64,000 nt of DNA, taken from NCBI RefSeq assembly GCF_012184425.1, contig NZ_VTOW01000004.1:1-64000 (forward strand). Direction: 5' to 3'. The DNA is from Candidatus Manganitrophus noduliformans (GTDB lineage: Bacteria; Nitrospirota; Nitrospiria; SBBL01; Manganitrophaceae). This document shows positions 7,577 through 17,911 of this stretch, in pieces. Under the pieces are notes generated by a model. The model had not been told where the DNA came from. It did not search any database and worked only from the letters and a program-made list of their open reading frames with translations. Both the position numbers and the translations under genes were made by a program. How positions within the stretch are numbered: the first letter of the stretch is position 1; each line of letters starts with the position of its first letter.

Positions 7577-9199
7577 TTAACGAGGAGTTTGGGAGCGCTT
7601 TGTAAGGCGGCTCTTGATAAGATTGAGGATAAAGTAGAATTCTTCACTTTTTAAAGAAGCCTGTATCAGAAAATAGGATGCTGCACTTACAACAATAGCT
7701 ATAGAGAGTAGCGCTGCTTTAAGAAGCCAATCCCCGGCTGAGAGCCACATCTCATGGGCATTTAGCCATAAGGAGGCCGGTAAAAGGGTGCTGGAGGCGA
7801 AGAGTACCTTTAGATGGGAGTTGAGAATTCGTTTTCCGTCGATCCGTCCGATCCGTTTCCTCAAAATGAGGAGGAGGAGGGAAAAGTTGAGGATCGCTGA
7901 AAGAGAGGTCGCCAGCGCCAAACCGCCATGCTGGAGCGGACCCATCAGGATGAGATTCAGAATTATATTGGCGACCACGGCAACCAGACCGATCTTTACA
8001 GGGGTTTTTGTATCTTGAAGAGAATAGAAGACCGGCACCACGATCCGGATTCCGGCAAAGGCCCAAAGTCCGATGGAATAGAACAGAACGGCGTTTGCCG
8101 TCCCAAGTGTCGCCACGCGGCCGAATTCCCCATGTTCGAAGAGCAGATGAACGATCGGAATCCGAAAGAGAATCAGCCCCATCATGGCGGGAAAGGTGAT
8201 AAAAAAGACCAACCGAAGGCCGAAAGAAAAGGTTTGCCGCAACCCTTCTGTTTCTCCTCTGGCCGCTTGTGCCGAGAGGGTCGGAAGAATCGCCGTGGAG
8301 AGAGCGACGGCAAAGATACCGAGCGGGAAGTGGATGAGCCGCATCCCGAAATAAAGATAAGTGACGCTTCCGGCAACCAAGTATGAGGCGAGAAGGGTGT
8401 TTACTAGGACATTGATTTGCGTGACGGAGAGGCCGAGCGTCGTCGGAAGGAGGAGCCGTCCCATTTGAACAACCCCGGGATGCAGCGGCCGGATCGGCCT
8501 TCGAAAGGAAAGAGGGAATCCCTCCTGATAAAGCGCGGGAACCTGGATGAGAAACTGCGCGAGGCCTCCCAGTGCAACCCCGATCGCGGCCCCGTAAACC
8601 GGCTCGGGAAGGAGCGGGGTAAAGCCGAAAACGAAAAGAATGCTGACCACATTAAAAACACCGGAGGCGAGCGCGGGGGGGGCGAAACGCCGGGTGCTGT
8701 TGAGGATTCCCATCGCGAGGGCCGCCAGGGAGATAAAGAGGAGGAAGGGAAACATGATCCGGGTCATGGAGACGGTCAGCGAGAATTTATGGGGATCATC
8801 GACAAAGCCGGGCGCAATCAAACGGATCAGTAGGGGAGAAAAGAAAATCCCGAAGGCGACGACAATGCAAAGAAGCAGAAGGAGGGTGGTAAAGGCCGCG
8901 GAGGCAAGCTCTTTGGCCTCCGACCGTGACTTTTTCGAGAGGTACTCCGTAAAAACCGGAATAAAGGCGGCCGACATCGAGCCCTCGGCGAACAACTCCC
9001 GAAGGATGTTCGGAATCCGGAAGGCGACATAGAAGGCATCCGCCGCGATCGTCGCCCCGAAGAGGTTGGCCAGGATCATATCCCGAATGAATCCGAGAAT
9101 GCGGCTGATCAGCGTTCCGAATGCGACAATGCCGGCCGCGCCGGCGATTCCTTTCTCGACTTGGCCCTGAGCAGCGAGGCTTTTTCCTTGACTTTCCAT
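7577..9199 (-). CDS. murJ: Lipid II flippase MurJ
   Basis: A 540-residue polytopic MATE-like (MOP superfamily) membrane protein with about 14 predicted helices. The N-terminal segment GTLISRILGFIRD and the following ADAFYVAFRIPN are the MviN/MurJ signature. The family flips undecaprenyl-linked lipid II across the inner membrane for peptidoglycan synthesis. The first ~20 residues are hydrophilic and precede helix 1. The gene is transcribed away from rpsT, with 47 bp between them. Confidence 0.95.
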   Translation of the reverse strand: MESQGKSLAAQGQVEKGIAGAAGIVAFGTLISRILGFIRDMILANLFGATIAADAFYVAFRIPNILRELFAEGSMSAAFIPVFTEYLSKKSRSEAKELASAAFTTLLLLLCIVVAFGIFFSPLLIRLIAPGFVDDPHKFSLTVSMTRIMFPFLLFISLAALAMGILNSTRRFAPPALASGVFNVVSILFVFGFTPLLPEPVYGAAIGVALGGLAQFLIQVPALYQEGFPLSFRRPIRPLHPGVVQMGRLLLPTTLGLSVTQINVLVNTLLASYLVAGSVTYLYFGMRLIHFPLGIFAVALSTAILPTLSAQAARGETEGLRQTFSFGLRLVFFITFPAMMGLILFRIPIVHLLFEHGEFGRVATLGTANAVLFYSIGLWAFAGIRIVVPVFYSLQDTKTPVKIGLVAVVANIILNLILMGPLQHGGLALATSLSAILNFSLLLLILRKRIGRIDGKRILNSHLKVLFASSTLLPASLWLNAHEMWLSAGDWLLKAALLSIAIVVSAASYFLIQASLKSEEFYFILNLIKSRLTKRSQTPR

Positions 9200-9246
9200 A
9201 GCGTGCTATGTTAAAAAATGACTTTTAAATTAAGGAGATCTCAATC

Positions 9247-9534
9247 GTGGCAAATCATCCATCTGCATTGAAACGAGAACGGCAGGCAAAGAAAAGGAGA
9301 CAGAGAAATCGAGGGATCCTCTCCGCCGTTCGAACCGCCGTCAAGCGGGTTCAGGCGGCCCTTTCCGAAAAAAATCAGGATCAGGCGAAAACGGCTCTCA
9401 AGGACGCAACCTCGTCGCTCGACGGCGCCGCATCCAAAGGGGTGATTCCCAAAGCGCGCGCCTCCCGCAAAATCTCTCGCCTCGCGGCGCGAGTCAATAA
9501 GTTCCTGTCGTCGAAGGCATCCCCCTCTGCCTAA
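9247..9534 (+). CDS. rpsT: 30S ribosomal protein S20
   Basis: A 95-residue, highly basic helical protein that binds 16S rRNA in the small subunit. The N-terminus MANHPSALKRERQ and basic repeats are typical of S20. It starts at GTG, with TAAGGAG 8 nt upstream. Its promoter must overlap the 5' end of the divergent murJ: TTGACT at 9188 with TTAAAA 17 bp later is a candidate. A GC-rich hairpin lies in the 128 bp before the convergent holA end, without a clear T tract. Confidence 0.96.
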   Translation: MANHPSALKRERQAKKRRQRNRGILSAVRTAVKRVQAALSEKNQDQAKTALKDATSSLDGAASKGVIPKARASRKISRLAARVNKFLSSKASPSA

Positions 9535-9662
9535 CATCAAACCACGGCATATCGAGCGGGTTATCTCAAGGCGCCTTGCTGGGCACGCTCCTTCCGCCGG
9601 ATCGCCGGCGAGGCGGAGAGCGGTCCGATCGGTTCTCTTCAAAAGGGAAAATCGGGCGAGCC

Positions 9663-10706
9663 TCATGACCTTGATTCCAGAAAAGGGAGGGTGTAGCCGG
9701 TCCGTTGGGATGTCGGATGCGGTCTGCAGAGGTCGAGCAACAGCATCTCGAGAACTTGCGGCGCCGATTGTCTTCCCCCCTTCAATTGAGAATCTGCGGC
9801 CAAGGAGAGGTCAAACGCCCTCCGAATCTCGCTTTCCTTCCAATTCCGCAGCTGCTTGAAGAAAGCCGGAAGGAGGCTGGGGGGCATCGGAACCTTCTTG
9901 CCGACCGCCGTTTCCGATTTCCCGGCGTCGATTCCCTCTCGGGCCGTCGCCATGAGCCGCCACTGCCGCGTCAGCATCGTCAGAATGAAAAGGGGATGCT
10001 CCCCCTCTTCGAGCAGAGAGGAGAGAAGGGTCAGAGAGCGCTTCAGATTCTTCTCACCGACAGCTCGGACCAATTCAAAAATTGAATGGCTTCGCCCCCC
10101 TGCGATCAACTGCTGAACCATCTCGAGAGAAACTTCCTTTTTATCCGAAGAATGAAGTGAAAATTTATCGATCTCTTGCTGAATAAGAAAGAGATCATTC
10201 CCGAGGCGTTCTTTCAGGTACCATGTCGCTTCCTCCGAAAGGGAGACTCCCCGCCGCTTTCCTTCCTGAGCGATCCACCCCGGCAAGGCCTGTTCCGAGA
10301 GAGGGGCGCAGTGGATCGCGGTTCCTTTCTTTTTCAGCGCGGTAAAAAGTTTTTTACGCATATCGGGTTTCGCCGCAACAAAGACTAAAACGGTCGTATC
10401 GCAGGGCGATTCGAGGTAACTCAAGAGCGTCTCGCGCTCATCTTTGATGAGATCCGCGTTTTGGATGATGACCAACCGCCGCGCGCTGAACAAAGGAAAG
10501 GTCTTCGCCGTCATCAACACCTGATGCGGATCGAGACTCTCCCCTTGAAAGTGATCATAATTAAAATCGCGGGACGCCTCTTCGAGGACCTTCTCTCGAA
10601 AGCGGCTCAGGATCTGTTGGATGAAAAAGGGCTCTTCCCCGGTGAGCAGATAAATGGGAGAAAAGCGCGCTTGCTCAAGGTGCTTTACGGCTTCTGTGTA
10701 GGTCAT
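9663..10706 (-). CDS. holA: DNA polymerase III subunit delta
   Basis: A 347-residue clamp-loader subunit that opens the beta sliding clamp. The N-terminus (about 1-45) has the YLLTGEEPFFIQQ pattern of the family's Walker-A-like region, followed by the AAA+-like domain and the helical C-terminal collar. Its ATG overlaps the lptE stop by 4 nt, so it is the third gene of a leuS-lptE-holA operon. This lptE-holA order is common in Gram-negative bacteria. Confidence 0.93.
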   Translation of the reverse strand: MTYTEAVKHLEQARFSPIYLLTGEEPFFIQQILSRFREKVLEEASRDFNYDHFQGESLDPHQVLMTAKTFPLFSARRLVIIQNADLIKDERETLLSYLESPCDTTVLVFVAAKPDMRKKLFTALKKKGTAIHCAPLSEQALPGWIAQEGKRRGVSLSEEATWYLKERLGNDLFLIQQEIDKFSLHSSDKKEVSLEMVQQLIAGGRSHSIFELVRAVGEKNLKRSLTLLSSLLEEGEHPLFILTMLTRQWRLMATAREGIDAGKSETAVGKKVPMPPSLLPAFFKQLRNWKESEIRRAFDLSLAADSQLKGGRQSAPQVLEMLLLDLCRPHPTSQRTGYTLPFLESRS

Positions 10707-11245
10707 CGGTCCGCCGGCGTTGCGAGGGGGGGTGCTGAAAGTGGGGCGATGCTGATCAAACCGGCTACCCGCTCGGCCAGCTTTTTCCCCGCTTCACGAA
10801 TGGCCCGGTCTTGCGCGACCCGATCTGCAAGCGGGTCGGGATGGACGATGTACTCCGCGGACGCCTCCGCGTGATTTCTCTCTTTCGGCGGATCGCCTTC
10901 GCCGGAAAGGAGCGTATAGTCGAGGCCGATGGTAATCCGGTATTCCTGGGCTTGGCCGATCCGATTCAACGAGATGGGGGTTTTGTCGAAACGGGTCACG
11001 CGGCCGGAAAGGGTCCGGGGGGCTTGGTGGGGATGGGCGACGACCTGCCAACCTTGTCTGAGAAAGGTCTCTTTGAAGCTCTCGCCGACCCGCTTCTCCA
11101 AAAGCGGCTCGAACGTCGCGTTCTCAAAGAGGGGAATGGCGATCGTCTGATCGGGAGGGATCATCTCCGATCGGAGTCCGCTGTGGTATCCACAGCCGGC
11201 CAGGCTCACCAGGCTCGATAGAAAGAGAAGAATCGCTCTTCTCAT
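10703..11245 (-). CDS. lptE: LPS-assembly lipoprotein LptE
   Basis: A 180-residue outer-membrane lipoprotein that plugs LptD during LPS insertion. The signal peptide ends in the lipobox LAGC (C18), directly followed by the GYH segment common in LptE. The rest is the alpha/beta LptE fold ([13 protein letters not shown]). ATGA overlaps with leuS before it and holA after it indicate one transcript. The Pro/Ala-rich final 15 residues are not conserved. Confidence 0.88.
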   Translation of the reverse strand: MRRAILLFLSSLVSLAGCGYHSGLRSEMIPPDQTIAIPLFENATFEPLLEKRVGESFKETFLRQGWQVVAHPHQAPRTLSGRVTRFDKTPISLNRIGQAQEYRITIGLDYTLLSGEGDPPKERNHAEASAEYIVHPDPLADRVAQDRAIREAGKKLAERVAGLISIAPLSAPPLATPADR

Positions 11246-13737
11246 ACGACGATGTTGACCAATTTTCCCTTCACCACGATGACCTTCTTGATCGGGCGTC
11301 CTTCGATCCAGGGCTGTGTCTTCGGATCGGAAACGGCGCGCTCCTTGAGTGTTTCCTCATCGGCGTTTGCGGGCGCCGGAAATTTGCTCCGGACCTTGCC
11401 GTTGACCTGCACGACGACCTCCACGACCTCTTCTTCGGTCCAGGCCGGATCGTAAGAAGGCCATGAGACGTCCAGAATCGAAGGGGAATGGCCCAGAACC
11501 TCCCAGAGCGATTCGGACAGATGCGGCGCGAACGGCGAGAGGAGAAGGACCAAATGATCGAGCGCTTCCGTGTAGGCTGCCCGATGTTTTTGTTCTTCTT
11601 CCTGAGAGGGGGGCGCCGCCGACGGGTCGCGCGAGAGGGCGTTGTAAAACTCCATCAACGCCGCGATCGCCGTATTGAATTGGAACCCCTTTTCGATATC
11701 TTCGGTCACCCGTTTGATCGTCCGGTGGGTCATTCTTCGGATCTGTTTCACGCGGGGGGAGGCTTCGGAGAGATCGATCTGCTCGCGTAAGGCCCGGCCG
11801 GATGCGGCAAACTCCTGGACCATGCGCCAGACCCGCTGCAGGAAACGGAAGGCCCCCTGCACCCCTTCATCGCTCCACTCCAGATCTTTCTCGGGAGGGG
11901 CGGCAAAAAGAGAGAAAAGCCGGGAGGTGTCGGCGCCGAAGGTCTCGATCAGCTGATCGGGATCGACGATGTTTCCCTTCGATTTGGACATCTTGGCGCC
12001 GTCTTTGATGACCATCCCCTGTGTGAGGAGGTGGGCGAACGGCTCGCCGACTTTGATCAGGCCGAGATCGCGAATGACCTTGGTGAAAAAGCGGGCATAA
12101 AGAAGATGCAACACGGCATGCTCGATCCCGCCGATGTATTGATCGACCGGCATCCAATGAGCGGCCCCTTTCGGATGGATCGGTCCCGAGGTCTCGTGCG
12201 GAGAGGTGTAGCGCAGAAAATACCACGAGGAGTCGACGAAGGTATCCATCGTGTCGGTCTCCCGCCGCGCCGGCCCGCCGCATTTCGGACAGATGGTATT
12301 GAGAAAAGAAGGACTCTCCGACAAAGGGGAGCCTCCCTTTCCGGTAAAAGGGACATCCTCCGGAAGCGCGACGGGGAGATCTGACTCCGGAACCGGCACC
12401 ACGCCGCAGCGCTCGCAATAGAGCATCGGGATCGGCGTTCCCCAATAGCGCTGCCGCGAGACCCCCCAATCCCTCAGGCGATAATGGATCTTTTCCCTTC
12501 CCAGCCCTTTTTCTTCAACGGATCGGGCGATCGCACTTTGGGCCTCAAGGGGAGGGAGGCCGCTGAACGGTCCGGAATTCACAAGCGTGCCGGCCTCTTC
12601 GGTGTAAGCGGCCGTCAGCGGTTCCGCCAAGGTCCCGGACGGATTCTGAATGACAATCCGAATCGGCAGGTGATATTTCCGGGCAAATTCGAAATCGCGT
12701 TGATCGTGCGCCGGCACGGCCATCACGATCCCGGTTCCATAATCCATCAAGACAAAATTGGCGACCCAGATCGGAATCCTCTCCCCCGTGAGGGGATGGA
12801 CGGCATGCGCCCCGGTGAAAACCCCTTCTTTCTCCTGGTTCAGGGCGGTCCGGACCGTTTTATCCTGACCTTTGACCTTTTCGATAAAGGCGCGAACGGC
12901 GGCCTCCTCCGGCCGGCCGGCGATGAGGGCCGGGAGGAGCGGATGCTCCGCCGCGATGCTCATGAAGGTGACGCCGAATAAGGTGTCGGGACGGGTTGTA
13001 AAAATGGAGAGCTTTTCGGATCGATCCGCGACAGGGAAGGCAATCTCCACCCCCCGGCTTTTGCCGATCCAGTTTTTCTGCATCACCAGGACGCGCTGTG
13101 GCCAACCGGTCAACCGGTCGGACTCCGAGAGAAGCTCTTCGGCATAGGCCGTGATTCGAAAAAACCACTGCTCCAAATTTTTCTGGATCACGACGCTGTC
13201 GCAGCGCCAGCAGTGTCCCTCGATCACCTGCTCATTCGCCAGGACCGTGGCGCAGGAGGGGCACCAGTTCACCGAAGCCATCTTCCGATAGGCAAGGCCG
13301 CGCTCGTACATCTTGAGGAAGAACCATTGATTCCAGCGATAATATTCCGGCCGGCAGGTCGTCACCTCCCGATCCCAATCGTAAGAGAGCCCCATCTTTT
13401 GGAGCTGGGACCGCATATAGCCGATGTTTTGGGCGGTCCAAACGGCCGGATGGACCTTCTTTTGGATGGCGGCGTTTTCCGCCGGCAGACCGAAGGCATC
13501 CCATCCCATCGGATGAAGGACCTGATAACCGCGCATTCTCTTGAAGCGGGCGATCACATCCCCGATGGCATAGACGCGAACATGGCCCATGTGGATTCTC
13601 CCCGAAGGATAGGGGAACATCTCCAGGCAGTAGAACTTGGGGCCGATGGGGTCTTCGACCACCTTAAAGGTCTGATGATCGCGCCAGTAGGCTTGCCATC
13701 GCGCTTCGATCTCTTTGGGTTGATAGGTTTTTTCCAT
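11242..13737 (-). CDS. leuS: Leucyl-tRNA synthetase
   Basis: An 831-residue class I synthetase that charges tRNA-Leu. The HIGH motif appears as HMGH near residue 50 and the KMSKS motif as KMSKSKGN near residue 575. An editing (CP1) domain lies between, and cysteine pairs CPSC and CPKC mark zinc elements. The start is taken at the ATG encoding [15 protein letters not shown]. An in-frame ATG 16 codons upstream adds a non-conserved stretch. It heads the leuS-lptE-holA operon and is divergent from the RMD1-like gene. Confidence 0.96.
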   Translation of the reverse strand: MEKTYQPKEIEARWQAYWRDHQTFKVVEDPIGPKFYCLEMFPYPSGRIHMGHVRVYAIGDVIARFKRMRGYQVLHPMGWDAFGLPAENAAIQKKVHPAVWTAQNIGYMRSQLQKMGLSYDWDREVTTCRPEYYRWNQWFFLKMYERGLAYRKMASVNWCPSCATVLANEQVIEGHCWRCDSVVIQKNLEQWFFRITAYAEELLSESDRLTGWPQRVLVMQKNWIGKSRGVEIAFPVADRSEKLSIFTTRPDTLFGVTFMSIAAEHPLLPALIAGRPEEAAVRAFIEKVKGQDKTVRTALNQEKEGVFTGAHAVHPLTGERIPIWVANFVLMDYGTGIVMAVPAHDQRDFEFARKYHLPIRIVIQNPSGTLAEPLTAAYTEEAGTLVNSGPFSGLPPLEAQSAIARSVEEKGLGREKIHYRLRDWGVSRQRYWGTPIPMLYCERCGVVPVPESDLPVALPEDVPFTGKGGSPLSESPSFLNTICPKCGGPARRETDTMDTFVDSSWYFLRYTSPHETSGPIHPKGAAHWMPVDQYIGGIEHAVLHLLYARFFTKVIRDLGLIKVGEPFAHLLTQGMVIKDGAKMSKSKGNIVDPDQLIETFGADTSRLFSLFAAPPEKDLEWSDEGVQGAFRFLQRVWRMVQEFAASGRALREQIDLSEASPRVKQIRRMTHRTIKRVTEDIEKGFQFNTAIAALMEFYNALSRDPSAAPPSQEEEQKHRAAYTEALDHLVLLLSPFAPHLSESLWEVLGHSPSILDVSWPSYDPAWTEEEVVEVVVQVNGKVRSKFPAPANADEETLKERAVSDPKTQPWIEGRPIKKVIVVKGKLVNIVV

Positions 13738-13845
13738 CTCTTCAGGGATACAATTTATGGTGTGAGTGTTGGATAAAATTAACATAGGCTTGCCAATTTA
13801 GCAAGCTTGGTTGACGGGAGAATACACGGGGTATATCCTTTTCTT

Positions 13846-14889
13846 ATGCAAATGAACATGGAAAAAGAGGCCGCGTTGCCGGGAAGGCTGGTCGCTTTTT
13901 TAGTCGGCCAGACCGACCTCAACTTGGAGAGTACCGCTGTTTTTGAGAGCAAGACTTTAAAGCGCTCTCCCGCCTATCCCAACGTCATTCCAAAGCAAAA
14001 AGTCATCAGAGTAGAGAAAAAAAACATGCTCGGCCGTGATGCGACCTTTCTGGTCAAGGCCTATCTGCCCGATATCGTGATTGTCGAGGCCACCGTAGAG
14101 TTGGAGAACCTTCTTTCCGAGCAATTGGAGAGTATCAAGAAGGGACTTTTGGAAGAGTGCAGGGCGTTCCTGGTGAAATACCAATGTCTCCCCGATTTTG
14201 AAGAAGATTACAGCCTCTACTGCGTTTCCAACTATCAGGGAGACCCGGAAATCTATCTTACTCTTTACGGAGAGCGGATCGCCCAGATCCTCAAAAACGA
14301 AAGGATCCAGCTCGATGAAGAAGAGATTCAAAACACACTTCAATCGGGATTGAAATATGCCAAAGACGATCTGACGCTGGTCGACTGGGACGGCGCCTTT
14401 ATGTTCGATCCGCACGGCGATTTCGAAAGCGACATCGAGCTCTTTGAGATCGCCAATGTTCAGCTTCTGAAGTCGCGGATTTTGGATAAGCAACTGGACG
14501 ATCGACTCCAGCAGACGATTATTTTGCTGAAGCAGACGCAGCGAATGCTCTTCCGCTCCAAAGAGATCCGGGCCAATCTCAAAGAGATCATCCAGATTCG
14601 GACCCAATCGCTTCTGGAGTCCGACGCCATCGACCACAATATCAAGCTGATCGGCGATTGGTATTCGGCCCGTCTTTTCAATCAGATTTCAAAGAAGTTT
14701 CATCTGGATGCCTGGAGCAAAAGCATTTCTCAGAAGCTCGACGTCCTGGAGGATGTCTATACGATGGCGGCCGAGCAGTTTTCGGTCTCCTTTTCGACCA
14801 CACTCGAGTTTATCCTGATCGCCGGCTGGTTTGTCCTTCTGGTCGGTTGGTTCGGGATCTTTATCCTTGATTTACTTCTTCGCACCTAG
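13846..14889 (+). CDS. RMD1/DUF155-like C-terminally anchored membrane protein
   Basis: About 347 residues with no recognised catalytic motif. The N-terminal two thirds is soluble and alpha/beta. The C-terminal third has a coiled-coil-like region (LLKQTQRMLFRSKEI), then an IGDWYSARLF...LDVLEDVYTMAAEQ helix and a terminal hydrophobic segment of about 20 residues (LEFILIAGWFVLLVGW). This layout resembles the RMD1/YagE (DUF155) family, whose bacterial function is not established. ATGs at 13846, 13852 and 13858 are possible starts; none has a clear ribosome site. A TTGACG at 13811 with TATCCT 17 bp later may be its promoter, leaving a very short leader. Confidence 0.55.
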   Translation: MQMNMEKEAALPGRLVAFLVGQTDLNLESTAVFESKTLKRSPAYPNVIPKQKVIRVEKKNMLGRDATFLVKAYLPDIVIVEATVELENLLSEQLESIKKGLLEECRAFLVKYQCLPDFEEDYSLYCVSNYQGDPEIYLTLYGERIAQILKNERIQLDEEEIQNTLQSGLKYAKDDLTLVDWDGAFMFDPHGDFESDIELFEIANVQLLKSRILDKQLDDRLQQTIILLKQTQRMLFRSKEIRANLKEIIQIRTQSLLESDAIDHNIKLIGDWYSARLFNQISKKFHLDAWSKSISQKLDVLEDVYTMAAEQFSVSFSTTLEFILIAGWFVLLVGWFGIFILDLLLRT

Positions 14890-14920
14890 ACTCCCCCTTT
14901 ACTCTTTTTCCAAAAAGAGC

Positions 14921-14949
14921 TTGACAAGGAAAGCTCCCGGTTTTAGAAT
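14921..14949 (+). promoter_or_regulatory. Sigma70 promoter of the ferric iron transporter operon
   Basis: TTGACA (14921-14926), 17 bp, TAGAAT (14944-14949). It is followed at once by a Fur box at 14956-14974. The first gene starts 200 bp downstream, leaving a long leader in which no gene or clear riboswitch was recognised. Confidence 0.8.
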
Positions 14950-14955
14950 GGGAAT

Positions 14956-14974
14956 GACTTTGATAATCATTCTC
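14956..14974 (+). promoter_or_regulatory. Fur box upstream of fbpA
   Basis: The 19-mer GACTTTGATAATCATTCTC has a near-perfect right half of the Fur consensus GATAATGATAATCATTATC. It lies 6 bp after the -10, over the expected transcription start, where bound Fur would block initiation. A 17-bp core is identical to the box upstream of fur. Confidence 0.8.
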
Positions 14975-15151
14975 ACTTCTTAAAGGATCGGAAAAACTGC
15001 GGAAGCAGGGCTCCCTTCCACTCAACAAACGATCCACGGGTCTTCCTCTCTTGATTCAAATCAATGACATCATGAGCGCAAACAGGTCACCGAATTCCTC
15101 CCTTGTCCGGGAAGAAATCCTGACTATAAACGAAGGAGAATAAGAAAACCG

Positions 15152-16210
15152 ATGTCCCTTCTCAGCCGTCCGACTTATTGTTTTGCTTCCACAGAGTCAT
15201 TCGTTCAATTTATTTCGAGATTATCCTTCATCGGGTTGCTTGTTTCGCTATTCATGACGTCTCCTCTCCGTGCGGCAGAGGAGGTGATCGTTTATTCTGC
15301 CCGGAATGAGCAGCTCATCAAGCCGCTTTTTGATGCTTACACGAAAGAGACCGGGACGCGCATCAAGTTTATCACCGACAAGGAAGGCCCTCTGCTGGAG
15401 CGGTTGAAAGCGGAAGGGGAGCATACACCCGCCGATCTCCTCATCACCGTCGACGCCGGCAATCTCTGGAGGGCGGCCGAGGAGGGATTGCTGAAGCCGA
15501 TCCATTCGAAAGTCCTCCAGGAGAATATCCCGGCGCACCTGCGCGATCCCGAGAACCGCTGGTTCGGCTTGTCGGTGCGCGCGCGGACGATCGTTTACAA
15601 CACCCAAAAAGTCAAGCCGTCGGACCTCTCGACCTATGAAGACCTCGCCGATTCCAAATGGAAGGGACGGCTCTGCCTTCGAACCTCGAAAAAGGTTTAT
15701 AACCAATCGTTGGTGGCGATGATGATCTCGGAACATGGAGAGCCCAAGACGGAGCAGATCATCAAATCTTGGGTCGGCAATCTTGCCACCGATGTTTTTT
15801 CCGACGATACCCAAGTGATGAAGGCGATCGCGGCCGGACAATGCGATGTCGGAATCGTAAACACCTACTACTACGGACGCCTTCTCGTGAAAGAGCCGAC
15901 CCTTCCTCTGGCCCTCTTTTGGCCCAATCAAAACGGCAGCGGTGTCCATGTGAACATCTCAGGGGCGGGGATCACAAAGCATGCGAAACATGAACAAGCG
16001 GCTTTGAAACTCCTCGAGTGGCTCTCTTCGCAGAAGGCGCAGAATCTTTTCTCAGACACCGATATGGAATACCCGGCCAACCCGAAAATCGCGCCGGACA
16101 AATGGGTGGCGTCGTGGGGATCGTTCAAGCAAAACCTGATCAATGTTTCCAAAGCGGGCGAGCTGCAGGATGAGGCGGTGAAGTTGATGGATCGCGCCGG
16201 ATATAAATAA
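15152..16210 (+). CDS. fbpA: Fe(3+) ABC transporter substrate-binding protein
   Basis: A 352-residue periplasmic iron-binding protein of the FbpA/FutA type. A hydrophobic signal segment (about residues 28-46) ends in LRAAEE, then the mature domain opens with VIVYSARNEQLIKPLFD. Near residue 240 NTYYYGRL holds the paired tyrosines that bind ferric iron in this family. The 25 residues before the signal helix are unusually long. AAGGAG is 14 nt from the ATG, so the true start is not certain. First gene of fbpABC, behind a promoter with a Fur box. Confidence 0.9.
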   Translation: MSLLSRPTYCFASTESFVQFISRLSFIGLLVSLFMTSPLRAAEEVIVYSARNEQLIKPLFDAYTKETGTRIKFITDKEGPLLERLKAEGEHTPADLLITVDAGNLWRAAEEGLLKPIHSKVLQENIPAHLRDPENRWFGLSVRARTIVYNTQKVKPSDLSTYEDLADSKWKGRLCLRTSKKVYNQSLVAMMISEHGEPKTEQIIKSWVGNLATDVFSDDTQVMKAIAAGQCDVGIVNTYYYGRLLVKEPTLPLALFWPNQNGSGVHVNISGAGITKHAKHEQAALKLLEWLSSQKAQNLFSDTDMEYPANPKIAPDKWVASWGSFKQNLINVSKAGELQDEAVKLMDRAGYK

Positions 16211-16236
16211 ATACGGCGTGAAGGGGCCGGATCCGA

Positions 16237-17907
16237 ATGATGAAACCGTATGTATTGAAAGTCCCTTTCGAGCGGGGGGTAAGCTTCTTTCAGCGCGCCT
16301 TTCTCGATCGCTGGCAGGTTGCGACATTGTCTATTGCCGGTCTGGTCTTGACGCCGCTCGGGGTCGTCCTCTTTTCGGTCTTCTCGGAGACGAATGATGT
16401 CTGGCTTCACTTCGTTCAGACCAGTCTGGTCACACTTCTCGCCAATACCTTTTGGCTCCTTCTGGGCGTGGGGGTAGGGACCACCTTCCTTGGCGTGAGT
16501 CTGGCCTGGCTGACGGCGGCGTGCGATTTTCCAGGAAGAAAATGGCTCGATTGGGCCTTGATGCTCCCCCTCTCTCTCCCCCCTTATGTGGTCGCTTTTG
16601 TCGGCATCGGCCTGCTCGATTTTACCGGTCCGGTTCAAACGCAGTTGCGATCGTGGCTCGGCGCGGAGCCGCTTTGGTTCCCGAAGATCCGATCGACCGG
16701 AGGGGTCATCGCCGTGATGACCCTGACCCTCTATCCTTATGTTTACATGTTGGCCCGCAATGCTTTTCTGACACAGGGAAGACGCGCCATCGAGGCGGCG
16801 CAATCGCTCGGCCAGGGTCGGCTCCGAGGGTTTCTCCATGTGGCGCTGCCGATGGCGCGGCCCTGGATCGCAGGGGGGTTGGCGTTGGTTCTCATGGAGA
16901 CCTTGGCCGACTTCGGCACGGTTTCCATTTTCAATTACGATACCTTTACGACGGCGATCTATAAGGCGTGGTTCGGACTCTTCTCTCTCTCCGCCGCCGC
17001 GCAACTCGCCTCGCTGCTGGTCTTGATTGTCTTCATCGTCTTGCTCATCGAGCAGCGCTCTCGCTCCCGTCGGCGGTTTTCTCACGCGGGACGGAGCAGC
17101 GTGGCCGATCGGATTCCACTCCGGGGCGGGCGAGGCTGGTTGGCCTTTGCTTATGCGATATCGGTCCTGGGGATCGCTTTTATCATTCCGGTCGGTCAGC
17201 TCTCGGTCTGGGCTTTCGGTGTATTTCAGCAAGATTTCGATCTCCGGTATCTTTCCTTTCTCGGCCATTCCGTTTTTTTGGGGGGAGCGGCGGCGCTGCT
17301 CACCTGCGCCGGCGCGCTGATTCTCGTTTCCGCAAATCGGCTGCGAAACGATTTGATGACGCGGACCGCTGTCCGGGTGGCGACCCTCGGTTATGCCCTC
17401 CCCGGATCGGTGCTCGCGGTCGGCATTTTTATTCCCCTCATCTGGATCGATAAGCAAATGATCGAATGGATCCAAACCCTTTTCGGAATAGAAATCGGAT
17501 TTATCCTCAACGGCACGCTGGCCGCGATGCTCCTGGCTTACCTGATCCGCTTTCTGGCCGTCGCGCACGGCGCCGTCGACAGCGCCATGAACCGGATCAC
17601 GCCCAGTTTGGATGAGACCGCGCGTTGCCTGGGTGTCAGCGGCGTTCCCCTGCTTCGAAGAGTTTATCTGCCGATGCTTCGCGGGGGGCTCCTCACGGCC
17701 GCCCTGTTGGTGTTTGTCGATGTGATGAAGGAGATGCCGATCACATTGATGACCCGTCCTTTCGGCTGGGATACGCTGTCGGTTCGGATTTTTGAGATGA
17801 CCTCCGAGGGCCAATGGGAGCGGGCGGCCCTCCCCGCCGTCGCACTGGTCTTAGCCGGGTTCATCCCGATTTTGTTGTTAAGCCGATATTCCAACAGGGA
17901 ACCGTAA
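16237..17907 (+). CDS. fbpB: Fe(3+) ABC transporter permease (double-domain)
   Basis: A 556-residue inner-membrane protein with two binding-protein-dependent permease domains in one chain, as in FbpB. Each half has about six helices and an EAA-type coupling loop: EAAQSLGQGRLRGFLHVALP near residue 190 and DETARCLGVSGVPLLRRVYL near 455. It lies 26 bp after the binding-protein gene and 4 bp before the ATPase gene. A 628-codon open frame on the opposite strand is a composition artefact. Confidence 0.92.
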   Translation: MMKPYVLKVPFERGVSFFQRAFLDRWQVATLSIAGLVLTPLGVVLFSVFSETNDVWLHFVQTSLVTLLANTFWLLLGVGVGTTFLGVSLAWLTAACDFPGRKWLDWALMLPLSLPPYVVAFVGIGLLDFTGPVQTQLRSWLGAEPLWFPKIRSTGGVIAVMTLTLYPYVYMLARNAFLTQGRRAIEAAQSLGQGRLRGFLHVALPMARPWIAGGLALVLMETLADFGTVSIFNYDTFTTAIYKAWFGLFSLSAAAQLASLLVLIVFIVLLIEQRSRSRRRFSHAGRSSVADRIPLRGGRGWLAFAYAISVLGIAFIIPVGQLSVWAFGVFQQDFDLRYLSFLGHSVFLGGAAALLTCAGALILVSANRLRNDLMTRTAVRVATLGYALPGSVLAVGIFIPLIWIDKQMIEWIQTLFGIEIGFILNGTLAAMLLAYLIRFLAVAHGAVDSAMNRITPSLDETARCLGVSGVPLLRRVYLPMLRGGLLTAALLVFVDVMKEMPITLMTRPFGWDTLSVRIFEMTSEGQWERAALPAVALVLAGFIPILLLSRYSNREP

Positions 17908-17911
17908 CGGA

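Noticed and set aside
14890-15151. Metal riboswitch in the fbpA leader
   Set aside because: No known conserved core could be found. The Fur box explains iron control.
15928-17814. 628-codon open frame antisense to the iron permease
   Set aside because: It exactly mirrors fbpB, has no ribosome site and encodes a His/Arg/Gln/Pro-rich sequence with no domain. GC-rich codon bias on the other strand explains it.
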